Below the pieces are notes generated by a model. The model searched no databases and was not told the DNA's origin. It was given only the letters and a program-made list of their open reading frames with translations. Shown piece after piece: positions 27,001 through 34,664 of a stretch of DNA of 64,000 nucleotides. This stretch comes from an uncultured Flavobacteriales bacterium. GTDB lineage: Bacteria; Bacteroidota; Bacteroidia; Flavobacteriales_D; Crocinitomicaceae. Made by a program: the position numbers and the translations under genes. Every line of letters begins with the position of its first letter. Position 1 is the stretch's first letter. The stretch lies in the NCBI GenBank assembly GCA_937876195.1, contig CALEIK010000013.1:1-64000 (forward strand), read 5' to 3'.

Positions 27001-28256
27001 CCATACCCAGGCAAAGTAATAACATTCGGTGTAAACACATACGCCGCGTTCCCTGCATTTTCTATTTGTGCCAATCCGTTGTTTTTGGCAACTAGTAAAG
27101 TGTTATCAAAAGTGGCTTCAATTTGGCTGTGCTGGTAATCATCTGAGGTGCTGATTACTGACATTACAGGAGTTGGACCCGTTAAATCAAATACATCCAA
27201 GCTGCTTTGATGACTCCCTGTTTTTACGTGAGATACGTACAAGCGCTCACCGTTGTCTGAAAACTCTATACTCTTTATGTAAAATGTTGGTTCTGAAATA
27301 CCTGCGTCATCGACATAGTCCAATGTTCTTGATGAAATCACATTTCCGAACGGATCTAAATCAACCACCAATACAGCATTATTAGGTGGTATGCCAGCGC
27401 CTGCCTGATACTGAACAGCTGTTGCTAGTCGGTAGTTTCCATTATCCAAAGGAATTACCTCCAATTCATGCCGATGATTAATGTTCTCAGCAATAAATGA
27501 TGCACCCGCTATTTCATTCCAAAAATCGATGTACGTATTATCATACGAAACTCCATTGCTGCTTACTGTCAATCGGAAAATTTTTGATCCATTTCTAATG
27601 AATACAAAAAAATCAGTCGTGTCTGTCGATTTTTTAACTGCACCGTAAAATGGACTTTCATCATGCACATTATTGGTAGCCTCGTAAATGGATCCTATTA
27701 AATCTCCCAACCAATGTGCCTTTCCACAAGGGGTATTAACATCAGCAAGCTCTAGTCCTGACCCATCGAGTAAATTACCAAAACCATCATACGTAACGGT
27801 TAATTTACCATAATAACCAGATGGACCTTGTACATTACCAACGCTGAAGTCTCCCAAAGCTGCTGCAAACAAATAATAGCTGTGGCAATCCTGAGGAGCA
27901 GGCACAACCACTATTTCTGATGGAGTTCCAGCAACATACTCAAAGCCCTGAGACCCATCCGCCATAAAAACATCGATTAACTCTCCATTTCTATCATAGA
28001 TGTATTGGTCTACTATAAAAAATACGATGTTGCCCGAAGTGTCTGCTAATATGTTTTGTGCCGATGAGGCGGGTTGACCCTTGTAACCTTCCCAGTAATT
28101 GGTGTTGATCGGGCCGACAGTGGGGAGGGGTTGGGGAATAAGAGTAGCGTCAAAATAATTTGGTGCTACTATCCATGCGGGATTTTGTGCCACCACATAG
28201 CTTGTTTGAAAGGCAAACGCAATACACGCCAACACCTTAAAAATTGTCTTTTTCAT
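24099..28256 (-). CDS. Giant secreted T9SS protein: propeller-like N-terminus, beta-helix, type A sorting domain
   Basis: The 1385-residue protein has a signal peptide (about 1-23, ending VVAQ). Residues about 30-430 have propeller-like repeats (VVDLDPFGNVISSRTLDY, IKSIEFSDNGERLYVSH). Residues about 470-940 show parallel beta-helix features (TIHNLQLRFAPGARVVIENG, LDNGIIAVNSVNDLKTFTC, NKVGILVSGTKDERILRNDF, AGIALYNSTRYTVQENEL). A helical region follows (about 1050-1290), then a type A sorting domain (NVGVNIYPNPTTGRVNFD, HLQKGYYLVKITLDGEELETQKLEVF). It should be exported by T9SS and surface-bound; no catalytic motif was found. Adhesin or carbohydrate-related roles are possible. It faces the XRE regulator across 241 bp. 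Confidence 0.85.
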   Translation of the reverse strand: MKKTIFKVLACIAFAFQTSYVVAQNPAWIVAPNYFDATLIPQPLPTVGPINTNYWEGYKGQPASSAQNILADTSGNIVFFIVDQYIYDRNGELIDVFMADGSQGFEYVAGTPSEIVVVPAPQDCHSYYLFAAALGDFSVGNVQGPSGYYGKLTVTYDGFGNLLDGSGLELADVNTPCGKAHWLGDLIGSIYEATNNVHDESPFYGAVKKSTDTTDFFVFIRNGSKIFRLTVSSNGVSYDNTYIDFWNEIAGASFIAENINHRHELEVIPLDNGNYRLATAVQYQAGAGIPPNNAVLVVDLDPFGNVISSRTLDYVDDAGISEPTFYIKSIEFSDNGERLYVSHVKTGSHQSSLDVFDLTGPTPVMSVISTSDDYQHSQIEATFDNTLLVAKNNGLAQIENAGNAAYVFTPNVITLPGYGLSNPSGGGNPSYSSFLLQDQIDGYDYRKIPNDVFHADSYIVSGNEVWERNDVGFNPLIDGNDTVAYVRREIRILPNASLTIHNLQLRFAPGARVVIENGVGGQQGGILRLRDSTILTNENRCDENELWLGVEVWGNQNLPQENINNSTQGRLVMTNSIIENALIGALVSKRNSIEEESFYLTGDCISGAVTVYDDPIEVVQGNDFVDANNGGIVQTSQSHFLNNELGVVFRPYLAPSVTAMNNRSHFFRTNFHWTDDYLLPDLGWTFFGFATHARLMSVHGVNFKGCEFMNLISEGNSSHYLGEGIVSTESQFYVTPYCPTIVQYGTPCPNPTPSRFSNLDNGIIAVNSVNDLKTFTCSENEFSDNKVGILVSGTKDERILRNDFAVRQTDTYQTAGIALYNSTRYTVQENELYALDNPLVAADQANTYGIVVNNSGETTNEIYKNYFHDLKIGGQTEGTNATSVPDPTNSIITGLQWKCNDFQSDIENHDLTLMSGRMNYHQGSSSGGTSLLDAKKRAANNKFSLTAESPSIDHDFYLSDYSQHVEYAHLNAARHIPDSYTVFNLSPFGGGLQQAVTPVSAQYGGPITDDAGACPSKIVKKVPSISLPAIFQFRDTAEDLGDQIDGGNTTELLDLIETGSNGQVKNGLMAASPYLSDEVLIRYIQSNPPHGHLKQVLMANSQLSERVKSVLVNHSMPNGTANQIADVQEGMSERTKLYAEIYYLLGEADLEYNDLISQLLLDESDTLNVQVIIDVMEAVGDHERLKQLLSLYIGIDDTSRAQQTRVQLEADNACVYFMELKEIHQEISCKKDPREVLEENPSLVTRLEVLIANSEDEMIALSADYLLNYYYNNLMEGVPLFLTDAVNKSMFIPTETKEKIDLHRNVGVNIYPNPTTGRVNFDYPDQSSGTMEIKIISIDGKVMMEFSATETNGESVDVGHLQKGYYLVKITLDGEELETQKLEVF

Positions 28257-28457
28257 AAGTTTGATTTTTTAGTTGGTAAATAATAATGTTGTAAAGTTTA
28301 AATTCCGATTGTGCTATACCATATCAACTAGTGAACTGTGCATTTAATTGACTGACTGGGCTTTACACTTCAACAATAAAGCTGTAACTTTGATAAGAAG
28401 CTAAATAACTTCGTTGGAAAATTATTTAAAAAATAACAATACACTGCTTGTGAGATC

Positions 28458-28490
28458 GTTCTAAATTAGTATCTTTTGGTTCTAAACTAC
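28458..28490 (+). promoter_or_regulatory. Putative promoter and direct-repeat operator of the XRE gene
   Basis: Two near-identical repeats, GTTCTAAATTAG (28458-28469) and GTTCTAAACTAC (28479-28490), are 21 bp apart, about two helical turns, and flank a near-consensus -7 box (TATCTTTTG at 28470-28478). TTG at 28448-28450 is 19 nt upstream. The second repeat ends 7 nt before the XRE ATG. An autoregulatory site is inferred. Confidence 0.45.
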
Positions 28491-28497
28491 CACAAAA

Positions 28498-28839
28498 ATG
28501 AAAAACCACCTAACCAACAAAATTCGTCAACTTAGAGAACTAAAGGGGTTCTCCCAAGAATACGTAGCCAATCAACTGGGCATTTCGCAACGCGCTTACA
28601 GCAAACTTGAAACAAATCAAACTAGACTTGATTGGCTAAAAATCACTAAAATTGCTCAAGTGTTAGAAATGGATCCTGTGGATCTAATTTCGTTTGATGA
28701 TAATCAGATTTTCAACAAGCGTAATCAGCCTGGGAATTTTATTAATCAGATACCTGAAAAATTGATTGAGCAATATGAAAGACAAATAGAACGATTAGAA
28801 AATGATATTGTGTTTTTGAAAGAACAATTGGGAAGCTGA
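28498..28839 (+). CDS. XRE-family helix-turn-helix regulator with C-terminal coiled coil
   Basis: The 113-residue protein has an N-terminal HTH of the Cro/C1 (HTH_3) type, residues about 7-61: IRQLRELKGFSQEYVANQL, GISQRAYSKLETNQ, and the helix-5 segment KITKIAQVLEMDPVDLI. A C-terminal helix (about 82-110; EKLIEQYERQIERLENDI) looks like a short coiled coil for dimerisation. It is predicted to bind DNA in the cytoplasm, perhaps its own promoter. The next gene starts 42 nt downstream on the same strand and may be cotranscribed. No toxin partner is adjacent. Confidence 0.88.
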   Translation: MKNHLTNKIRQLRELKGFSQEYVANQLGISQRAYSKLETNQTRLDWLKITKIAQVLEMDPVDLISFDDNQIFNKRNQPGNFINQIPEKLIEQYERQIERLENDIVFLKEQLGS

Positions 28840-28881
28840 ATATTAAATGCCTAACTTATTACCACTATTAAAGTAAAATTT

Positions 28882-30819
28882 ATGAAATTAAGTATTCTAC
28901 ATATCCTTTTCATCAATCTGTTTATAACTATTCAGGTATATGCTCAAAGCATTTATTATCAGGATGTATATCATGGTGGGTTTTGTGCAACTGGCACGGC
29001 AACAGGACTATCAAGTAGTGGCGATATTGACGTGCCGTTATATATAGAACCAGGAAGTACACTAAGGAAGGTTTTTTTAGTCGCCTGTGAAATAACGCAA
29101 GAAAATGTGGCTTCTGCTGATTATGATATATTCATAGAGGGGATTCCGATTAATCTAAATCAAGAATCAAGTATAGGTAATACTGTTAACAATATTGATA
29201 ATGTCTATTCAGGATACCGAACCCATGTTGTGGACATTACAAATGAAGTCTCTCTAGTCGGAGGTAGTTTAAATATTTTTATGGGACCGCAATCGCTACA
29301 AAGTTCATGCCCAGCTTGTCATTATTCCGCACCTATGTTATTAGTACTTTATGAAAATCCAATTTTAGATAAGGTTAATGTTTCTATCAAAATAATTAAT
29401 GGAACACATGACAATAATAACAGCGTCGCAATAGATGACTTTAATCCTTCAGTACTAAGTAGTGATATAGCACTTGGTGTACATTCGGACAGAATTGCAG
29501 GTAACTTAAATGACGGGTTTGACTATTACCTAAACTCGAATTATATAGGACAAAATAACCTAAGCGATAGTCCTACAATTGGAGGAGGAACGGTTGGAAG
29601 GTACTATTATCAAAATGGTATATTAGTGGGTTTAACAGATGATGTGAGTAACACAAGTTTGAGTGGGTCTGATGGAATTGCTGTTATCAATAGTTATATC
29701 AATGGAAACATTGATCCAATAAACATTGACTTCAATTATATCCAAGCACCAACAATTATTCATAATATTTTAGTGGGTTTTTATTTTGCATATGAGTCCC
29801 CCTGTGACACCTTCTCTGTCTCCGTTCCAAACGACACCACGCTGTGCTACGGAGAAACGCTGCAATTAAATGTAAACGTTCCTTCGCCAGGCCCACAAAC
29901 TGCCTACGAGTGGACCACCTCGACAGGCTCGGCGCCCGTCGGGCTGAGTTGTTCAGACTGTCCAGATCCTATTTTTACGGCAGATAGCAGTATGCTTTAC
30001 ACAGTGCGGGTTTGGAACAATGATAGTTGTTCGGTGGTACGCCCACTAAAAATCACTGTCAACAGAACGCAGATAGATTCCTTGGATATTTCACCTCCAG
30101 ATTGTGGAGCAAGCAACGGAAGTATTGTTATTTATGCGCATAATACGCTCAATGAAACCTTGAGTTATGCCTCAACAGGCTCGGCAACCGTTACAGGCTC
30201 AACCGTTAGTGGGTTGAGTGAAGGCAGTTATACCATTTCTGTGCAAGATGCTATGGGTTGTCCTGTGGTGGATAGTACTATTTTTCTGAGTGCTGTGAAC
30301 AACACCGTGGCACAATTTGCCTTAGATCCAACGGTAGGGAATGTACCGCTTGAAATTGATGTGTACAACCAGAGCCAAAACGCTACGGAGTATGAATGGT
30401 ACATCAATGGTACTTATGTAGGAGACAACCTTGGTGGATATACAATAGAAAACGGTGGTGAACACGTTTTTGAACTGGTGGCATGGCGGTATGATCCTTC
30501 CTGTGCGGATACGTTTTCAGTGATTGTGTGGGCTTCCGAAGTGATTATTCCAACCGCATTTACACCCAACAATGATGGCGACAACGATGTTTGGGAACTG
30601 GTAAACTTAGATGCTCACTTTCCAAAAAATAAAGTGAAGGTGTTCAACCGTTGGGGGAATCTTTTGTATGAATCACAAGAAGGAAATTACGCTAACAATC
30701 CTTGGAACGGGACTTACAATGGAGAACCTGTTCCTGTAGGGAGTTATTATTTTATCATTGAAACGCACACGAAAGGAGTGGATGATTTTAAAGGGATTGT
30801 GACGGTGATAAGGGAGTAG
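28882..30819 (+). CDS. Surface protein with gliding-type (T9SS type B) C-terminal domain
   Basis: The 645-residue protein has a signal peptide (about 1-21, ending VYAQ). An N-terminal beta-rich domain (about 22-305; YSGYRTHVVDITNEV, FMGPQSLQSSCPAC, GFDYYLNSNYIG) resembles the calcium-binding-lectin-like or DUF3344-type domains of other surface proteins, only loosely. Then come cysteine-bracketed PKD/SprB-like repeats (about 310-545; SVPNDTTLCYGETLQLNV, DCGASNGSIVIY). The type B C-terminal domain is canonical: IPTAFTPNNDGDNDVWEL, KVFNRWGNLLYES, PVGSYYFIIE. The gene changes base composition sharply near 29800, from about 30-33% to about 47-68% GC in sampled 60-base lines, so the N-terminal module looks exchanged. 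It is 42 nt after the XRE gene. Confidence 0.85.
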   Translation: MKLSILHILFINLFITIQVYAQSIYYQDVYHGGFCATGTATGLSSSGDIDVPLYIEPGSTLRKVFLVACEITQENVASADYDIFIEGIPINLNQESSIGNTVNNIDNVYSGYRTHVVDITNEVSLVGGSLNIFMGPQSLQSSCPACHYSAPMLLVLYENPILDKVNVSIKIINGTHDNNNSVAIDDFNPSVLSSDIALGVHSDRIAGNLNDGFDYYLNSNYIGQNNLSDSPTIGGGTVGRYYYQNGILVGLTDDVSNTSLSGSDGIAVINSYINGNIDPINIDFNYIQAPTIIHNILVGFYFAYESPCDTFSVSVPNDTTLCYGETLQLNVNVPSPGPQTAYEWTTSTGSAPVGLSCSDCPDPIFTADSSMLYTVRVWNNDSCSVVRPLKITVNRTQIDSLDISPPDCGASNGSIVIYAHNTLNETLSYASTGSATVTGSTVSGLSEGSYTISVQDAMGCPVVDSTIFLSAVNNTVAQFALDPTVGNVPLEIDVYNQSQNATEYEWYINGTYVGDNLGGYTIENGGEHVFELVAWRYDPSCADTFSVIVWASEVIIPTAFTPNNDGDNDVWELVNLDAHFPKNKVKVFNRWGNLLYESQEGNYANNPWNGTYNGEPVPVGSYYFIIETHTKGVDDFKGIVTVIRE

Positions 30820-30937
30820 ATGGGTCGGAGTTTAGCATATATTTGAACACACGCGATGAACCACGCAGCGATGCAATGAGTTTGTCGAATTGTAGCACCA
30901 CAGGTAATCGCGCGGTAGCGGTGGTTGAGTTAATTTA

Positions 30938-30960
30938 TCGCAGCAGTGCAACTGCTGCGA
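30938..30960. terminator. Hairpin between convergent genes
   Basis: TCGCAGCAGT (30938-30947) pairs perfectly with ACTGCTGCGA (30951-30960) across a 3-nt loop, followed on the plus strand by a T-rich stretch (TATTTTTAATAG). It lies between the stops at 30819 and 30991 and could terminate transcription, mainly of the plus-strand gene. Confidence 0.55.
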
Positions 30961-30990
30961 AACCAGTATTTTTAATAGAAAACTAGCAGT

Positions 30991-31572
30991 CTAATTCATA
31001 CAATCACACGGTGCATCAAAAACCAACTTGACGTTCGGGAGTAATTTTGTCCATGACTCCTGAAAATTCGGGCTAAAACGAATACCGGTAAAATCGATTT
31101 CCTTCAAATTCTTTAGGGTAACTAATGCTTCAGGGAGCTTACTAATCGGTGTGTCAATTAAATCGATGTACTCCAGTGTTTGGACGTTTCCGATGCACTC
31201 GGGAATTTGTTCAAAGTAATTTTTTCCGATGCTCAGATGTTTGAGCGCTTTCATTCGGCAGATTTGAAGTGGAAAAATCTCCAATTCATTCTTCTCAAGG
31301 TTCAATGTTTCCAAGTATTCGAAATCAGTGATAAAATCAGGCAGGTATTCGAGTTTGTTTTTTTCTAGATGCAACTCTTTGATGTGCTTGTATTTTTTCA
31401 ATTCCTCGGGGAGCTCTTTTAATTTCAGTTTTGTCAACGAAAGACCGAAAATTGTATCAGGGGATGCTTGTTGCACATCTTCCCAATCATAGATTACGAC
31501 TGGCTGCTCCTGACTGAACGCTAATGCGCTAAACGAGAGAAGAAAAATAAGTACGTATCGTTTGTTCATCAT
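30991..31572 (-). CDS. Secreted leucine-rich-repeat protein
   Basis: The 193-residue protein has a signal peptide (MMNKRYVLIFLLSFSALAFSQ) and about five leucine-rich repeats (IKELHLEKNKLEYLPDFI, LETLNLEKNELEIFPLQI, LKHLSIGKNYFEQIPECI, LEYIDLIDTPISKLPEAL), of the 23-residue type found in bacterial LRR proteins. It ends in a Cys pair (PCDCMN) without a sorting domain, so it is probably periplasmic. LRRs mediate protein binding; the partner is unknown. Its start lies inside the end of ribF, overlapping by 44 nt in another frame, so it is probably cotranscribed with ribF. Confidence 0.8.
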   Translation of the reverse strand: MMNKRYVLIFLLSFSALAFSQEQPVVIYDWEDVQQASPDTIFGLSLTKLKLKELPEELKKYKHIKELHLEKNKLEYLPDFITDFEYLETLNLEKNELEIFPLQICRMKALKHLSIGKNYFEQIPECIGNVQTLEYIDLIDTPISKLPEALVTLKNLKEIDFTGIRFSPNFQESWTKLLPNVKLVFDAPCDCMN

Positions 31573-32467
31573 TTTCTAATTGACCTTTTAACTCTTCAAG
31601 TGAGTCGAATTTTACTTCATCTCTGAAACGTGACAATAACTGTACCGTTACCATTTCTCCGTACAAATCTCCTTCATAATCGAACAAATGCACTTCAATT
31701 TTGGTAATGTGCTCTTCGTTAATTGTCGGCCGAACACCTAGGTTCATCATCCCCACATATTTTTTGTCGTCGACGAGTACATTCACTGCATACACCCCAG
31801 TTGCTGGCATGAGTTTAATTTCGCTCAGCACCTCAACATTTGCCGTAGGAAATCCCAATTCACGGCCAAGCGCGTTGCCTTTCACTACCGTTCCTTGCAA
31901 TTCGAAAGGTTCGCCAAGGTAAGTGTTCGCGAGTTCCATCTCTCCTGCTTTGATCGCGTTTCTAATTTTGGTTGAACTCACATTTACCTCGTCAATTTCT
32001 TGTGCTGCGATTTCAATCACTTCAAATCCGTACGTGTCACAAACATCTAACAAAAATTCTATGGATCCTTCACGATTTTTACCAAACTGATGGTCGTAGC
32101 CAATGACCATTTTTTTGACATGCAGCTTATTCACCAAAAAATCACGTACAAATTCAACCGCCGATAAGCGTGAAAACTCTGGTGTAAAGGGATGAATGAT
32201 GATGTTCTGAAGTCCCATGCGGCGCAGCTTATCAATTTTCTCGACTTGCGTTTGAATCAATCGTAAATTGTGACTCTCGGGGTACAACACCATGCGTGGA
32301 TGCGGGTAAAAGGTGAACAAAACAGATTCACCATCTATCTTTTTCGCTTCTTCGTTTAGTTGATTGATGATTTTCTGATGTCCAAGATGAACACCGTCAA
32401 ACGTCCCAATTGTCAATACGGGATTTTTGATTTTACTCAACTCATCAAAACCTTGAAAAACTTTCAT
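31529..32467 (-). CDS. ribF: Bifunctional riboflavin kinase/FAD synthetase
   Basis: The 312-residue enzyme phosphorylates riboflavin to FMN and adenylates FMN to FAD. The N-terminal nucleotidyltransferase domain contains VLTIGTFDGVHLGHQKII (about 18-35) and KKMVIGYDHQFGKNREGS; the C-terminal kinase domain has VVKGNALGRELGFPTANVE and ATGVYAVNV. Length and order match RibF. Its 3' end is overlapped by the start of the LRR gene. It is divergent from the suf genes, with a 221-bp region between the start codons. Confidence 0.95.
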   Translation of the reverse strand: MKVFQGFDELSKIKNPVLTIGTFDGVHLGHQKIINQLNEEAKKIDGESVLFTFYPHPRMVLYPESHNLRLIQTQVEKIDKLRRMGLQNIIIHPFTPEFSRLSAVEFVRDFLVNKLHVKKMVIGYDHQFGKNREGSIEFLLDVCDTYGFEVIEIAAQEIDEVNVSSTKIRNAIKAGEMELANTYLGEPFELQGTVVKGNALGRELGFPTANVEVLSEIKLMPATGVYAVNVLVDDKKYVGMMNLGVRPTINEEHITKIEVHLFDYEGDLYGEMVTVQLLSRFRDEVKFDSLEELKGQLENDEQTIRTYFSSLV

Positions 32468-32590
32468 GCACGCCTCATTTCTTCTGCAAATTTATGCAAA
32501 TAAGCGAACCATAAGATTTGGAACTAGAAAATCTTGATGGATTGCTGGTGCAATTCAAAAGTATGATTTCCACAGATAAACCTTTCTTTG

Positions 32591-32622
32591 TTTGCATCAA
32601 TACCATAAATTAGGTATTTTTG
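32591..32622 (+). promoter_or_regulatory. Bacteroidota-type promoter of the suf genes
   Basis: TTTG (32591-32594), a 20-nt spacer and TATTTTTG (32615-32622) match the TTTG-N17-23-TAnnTTTG consensus exactly. Transcription would start near 32629, about 60 nt before the first suf gene. Confidence 0.75.
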
Positions 32623-32688
32623 CACTTAAATAGTGCTATTATTTATAATTAGTCTAAATAAAGCCTATCTATATTAAAATTGAGTACA

Positions 32689-33012
32689 ATGATAACTGTC
32701 ACAGATTCAGCAAAAAAGCAAGCGCTCAGACTTATGGAAGAGGATGAGAAGGATGGATTGTTCATTCGTGTAGGTGTTGATGGAGGAGGATGTTCAGGTT
32801 TGATGTATCAACTGAAATTCGACAACGAATTAAAAGACGATGATAAAACATTTGAGGACAACGGCATTCAAATCGTCGTAGATAAAAAAAGCTATTTATA
32901 CCTGATAGGTACTACACTTGATTTTTCAGGTGGATTGAATGGAAAAGGTTTTGTGTTCGTAAACCCGAATGCAGACAGAACATGTGGATGTGGGGAGTCA
33001 TTCTCAGTCTAA
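32689..33012 (+). CDS. sufA: Fe-S cluster assembly A-type carrier (SufA/IscA/HesB)
   Basis: The 107-residue protein is an A-type carrier that accepts and delivers Fe-S clusters. It begins MITVTDSAKKQALRLMEE and carries the three conserved cysteines: Cys35 in DGGGCSGLMYQL and Cys99/Cys101 in RTCGCGESFSV. An in-frame TTG at 32680 would add three residues; ATG 32689 fits family starts. It is followed 20 nt later by sufB. Whether it is strictly SufA or an ErpA-like carrier cannot be decided, but the position favours SufA. Confidence 0.92.
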   Translation: MITVTDSAKKQALRLMEEDEKDGLFIRVGVDGGGCSGLMYQLKFDNELKDDDKTFEDNGIQIVVDKKSYLYLIGTTLDFSGGLNGKGFVFVNPNADRTCGCGESFSV

Positions 33013-33032
33013 ATTAAAGGAGGTAATAAACA

Positions 33033-34487
33033 ATGTCAAATTATACAGAAGATCAATTAGCGAAGGACCTAGAGGGGCAGGAGTATAAGTTTGGATTTAC
33101 TTCAAATTTTGATTCTGATAAAGCTCCAAAAGGATTGAACGAAGACATTATTCGTTTTATTTCTGCGAAAAAAGAGGAGCCCGAGTGGTTGCTGAAGCAT
33201 CGCTTGGATGCATTTGCAGTATGGAAAACGATGATCGAACCTAATTGGGCGCATGTAAAATACAAAAAACCTGATTTTCAAGATATCACTTATTATTCAG
33301 CACCTAAGCAGTCGAAAAAATACGAAAGTTGGGACGACGTTGATCCAGAGATGAAAGAAACCATGAAAAAACTGGGGATTTCACTGGAAGAACAACAACG
33401 ATTAACGGGAACCAATGTAGCAGTGGATTTTGTCATGGATTCCGTTTCGGTAGCGACTTCATTCAAAGCTAAATTGAAAGAATTAGGAATTATTTTCTGT
33501 TCGTTTTCAGATGCAGTGAAAGAACATCCAGATTTGGTGCGTGAAAACATGGGGACTGTAGTTCCGACTTCAGATAATTTTTATGCTGCATTGAATTCCG
33601 CTGTTTTTACCGACGGATCGTTTTGCTACATCCCAAAAGGTGTTCGTTGTCCCATGGAGCTTTCGACTTACTTTAGAATCAACGAAGGTGGAACAGGACA
33701 ATTTGAGCGCACGCTTGTTGTCGCGGATGAAGGATCTTATGTTTCGTACCTAGAAGGTTGCACGGCTCCTCAGAGAGATGAAAATCAATTGCATGCCGCA
33801 GTCGTTGAGTTGATTGCAAAAGACAATGCAGAGATTAAATATTCAACTGTTCAAAATTGGTATCCAGGTGATAAAAATGGCTTGGGTGGTATCTTCAACT
33901 TTGTAACGAAGCGAGGGATTTGTCATACAAATTCTAAAATCTCATGGACACAAGTCGAAACGGGTTCTGCTGTGACATGGAAGTATCCTTCGTGCATCTT
34001 GAGAGGTGACAATTCAGTGGGTGAGTTTTACTCCGTCGCTGTGACGAATAACTACCAGCAAGCAGATACGGGTACGAAAATGATTCACCTCGGAAAGAAC
34101 ACAAAAAGCACGATTATTTCGAAAGGAATTTCAGCAGGGAAATCGCATAATTCGTACCGTGGATTGGTACAAATTCATAAAAACGCACACAACGCACGAA
34201 ATTTCTCTCAATGCGATTCGCTATTGATGACTGACCAGTGTGGTGCACATACCTTTCCGTACATTGAGTGCAAAAACAGCTCAGCGAAAATAGAACACGA
34301 AGCAACGACATCAAAAATTGGTGAAGATCAGCTGTTTTATTGTAAGCAACGAGGAATCAGTGAAGAAAAAGCGATTGGTTTGATCGTAAATGGATATTGC
34401 AAAGAAGTATTGAATCAATTGCCCATGGAGTTTGCGGTTGAAGCGCAGAAATTGTTGACGATAAGTTTGGAAGGCTCGGTAGGGTAA
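33033..34487 (+). CDS. sufB: Fe-S cluster scaffold SufB
   Basis: The 484-residue protein is SufB, the scaffold subunit of SufBCD that builds Fe-S clusters under stress or as the main system. Diagnostic parts are the N-terminal KEEPEWLLKHRLDAF, the core YFRINEGGTGQFERTLVVADEGS and YLEGCTAPQRDENQLHAAVVEL, and the C-terminal GEDQLFYCKQRGISEEKAIGLIVNGYCKEV. An upstream AAAGGAGG-like sequence is visible 8 nt before the ATG, unusual for this phylum. The next gene, sufC, is 177 nt away rather than adjacent. Confidence 0.97.
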   Translation: MSNYTEDQLAKDLEGQEYKFGFTSNFDSDKAPKGLNEDIIRFISAKKEEPEWLLKHRLDAFAVWKTMIEPNWAHVKYKKPDFQDITYYSAPKQSKKYESWDDVDPEMKETMKKLGISLEEQQRLTGTNVAVDFVMDSVSVATSFKAKLKELGIIFCSFSDAVKEHPDLVRENMGTVVPTSDNFYAALNSAVFTDGSFCYIPKGVRCPMELSTYFRINEGGTGQFERTLVVADEGSYVSYLEGCTAPQRDENQLHAAVVELIAKDNAEIKYSTVQNWYPGDKNGLGGIFNFVTKRGICHTNSKISWTQVETGSAVTWKYPSCILRGDNSVGEFYSVAVTNNYQQADTGTKMIHLGKNTKSTIISKGISAGKSHNSYRGLVQIHKNAHNARNFSQCDSLLMTDQCGAHTFPYIECKNSSAKIEHEATTSKIGEDQLFYCKQRGISEEKAIGLIVNGYCKEVLNQLPMEFAVEAQKLLTISLEGSVG

Positions 34488-34490
34488 TAT

Positions 34491-34525
34491 AATTAGCGAA
34501 TTACTAATTAGCGAATTGCTAATTT
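34491..34525. repeat. 15-bp tandem repeat between sufB and sufC
   Basis: The unit AATTAGCGAATT plus ACT or GCT occurs twice in tandem (34491-34505, 34506-34520) with a partial third copy to 34525. Within it ATTAGC and GCTAAT form a small hairpin. It begins 3 nt after the sufB stop. It could weakly affect readthrough, or it may be left over from an inserted sequence. Confidence 0.7.
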
Positions 34526-34536
34526 AAGGAAATTGG

Positions 34537-34663
34537 ATGGCGACGATTAATAAATATGAAGATCTTGACATTTCGACAAGCTCAATGTCCAATCATCGAT
34601 ATCAGAAAACCAGTTGCAGTTCAACAAATAAATGAAATTAAAAAAGACCGAAATTTAGAATAG
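34537..34663 (+). pseudogene. Possible remnant of a four-helix-bundle (S23/IVP-type) gene
   Basis: An ATG at 34537 begins MATINKYEDLDI, which resembles the N-terminus of the four-helix-bundle proteins common in Bacteroidota (pattern MATIxKFEDLE). The reading frame then runs into unrelated sequence and stops at 34635 after 32 codons. Another frame reads VAVQQINEIKKDRNLE to a stop at 34663. With the tandem repeat beside it, this looks like the scar of a deleted insertion. The identification rests on about twelve residues and is tentative. Confidence 0.3.
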
Positions 34664-34664
34664 A

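Noticed and set aside
28498..28839. XRE gene as the antitoxin of a toxin-antitoxin pair
   Set aside because: No small toxin-like gene lies on either side; the neighbours are large surface-protein genes.
30820..30990. Small gene between the convergent surface-protein and LRR genes
   Set aside because: No frame of reasonable length is open; the stretch contains hairpins only.
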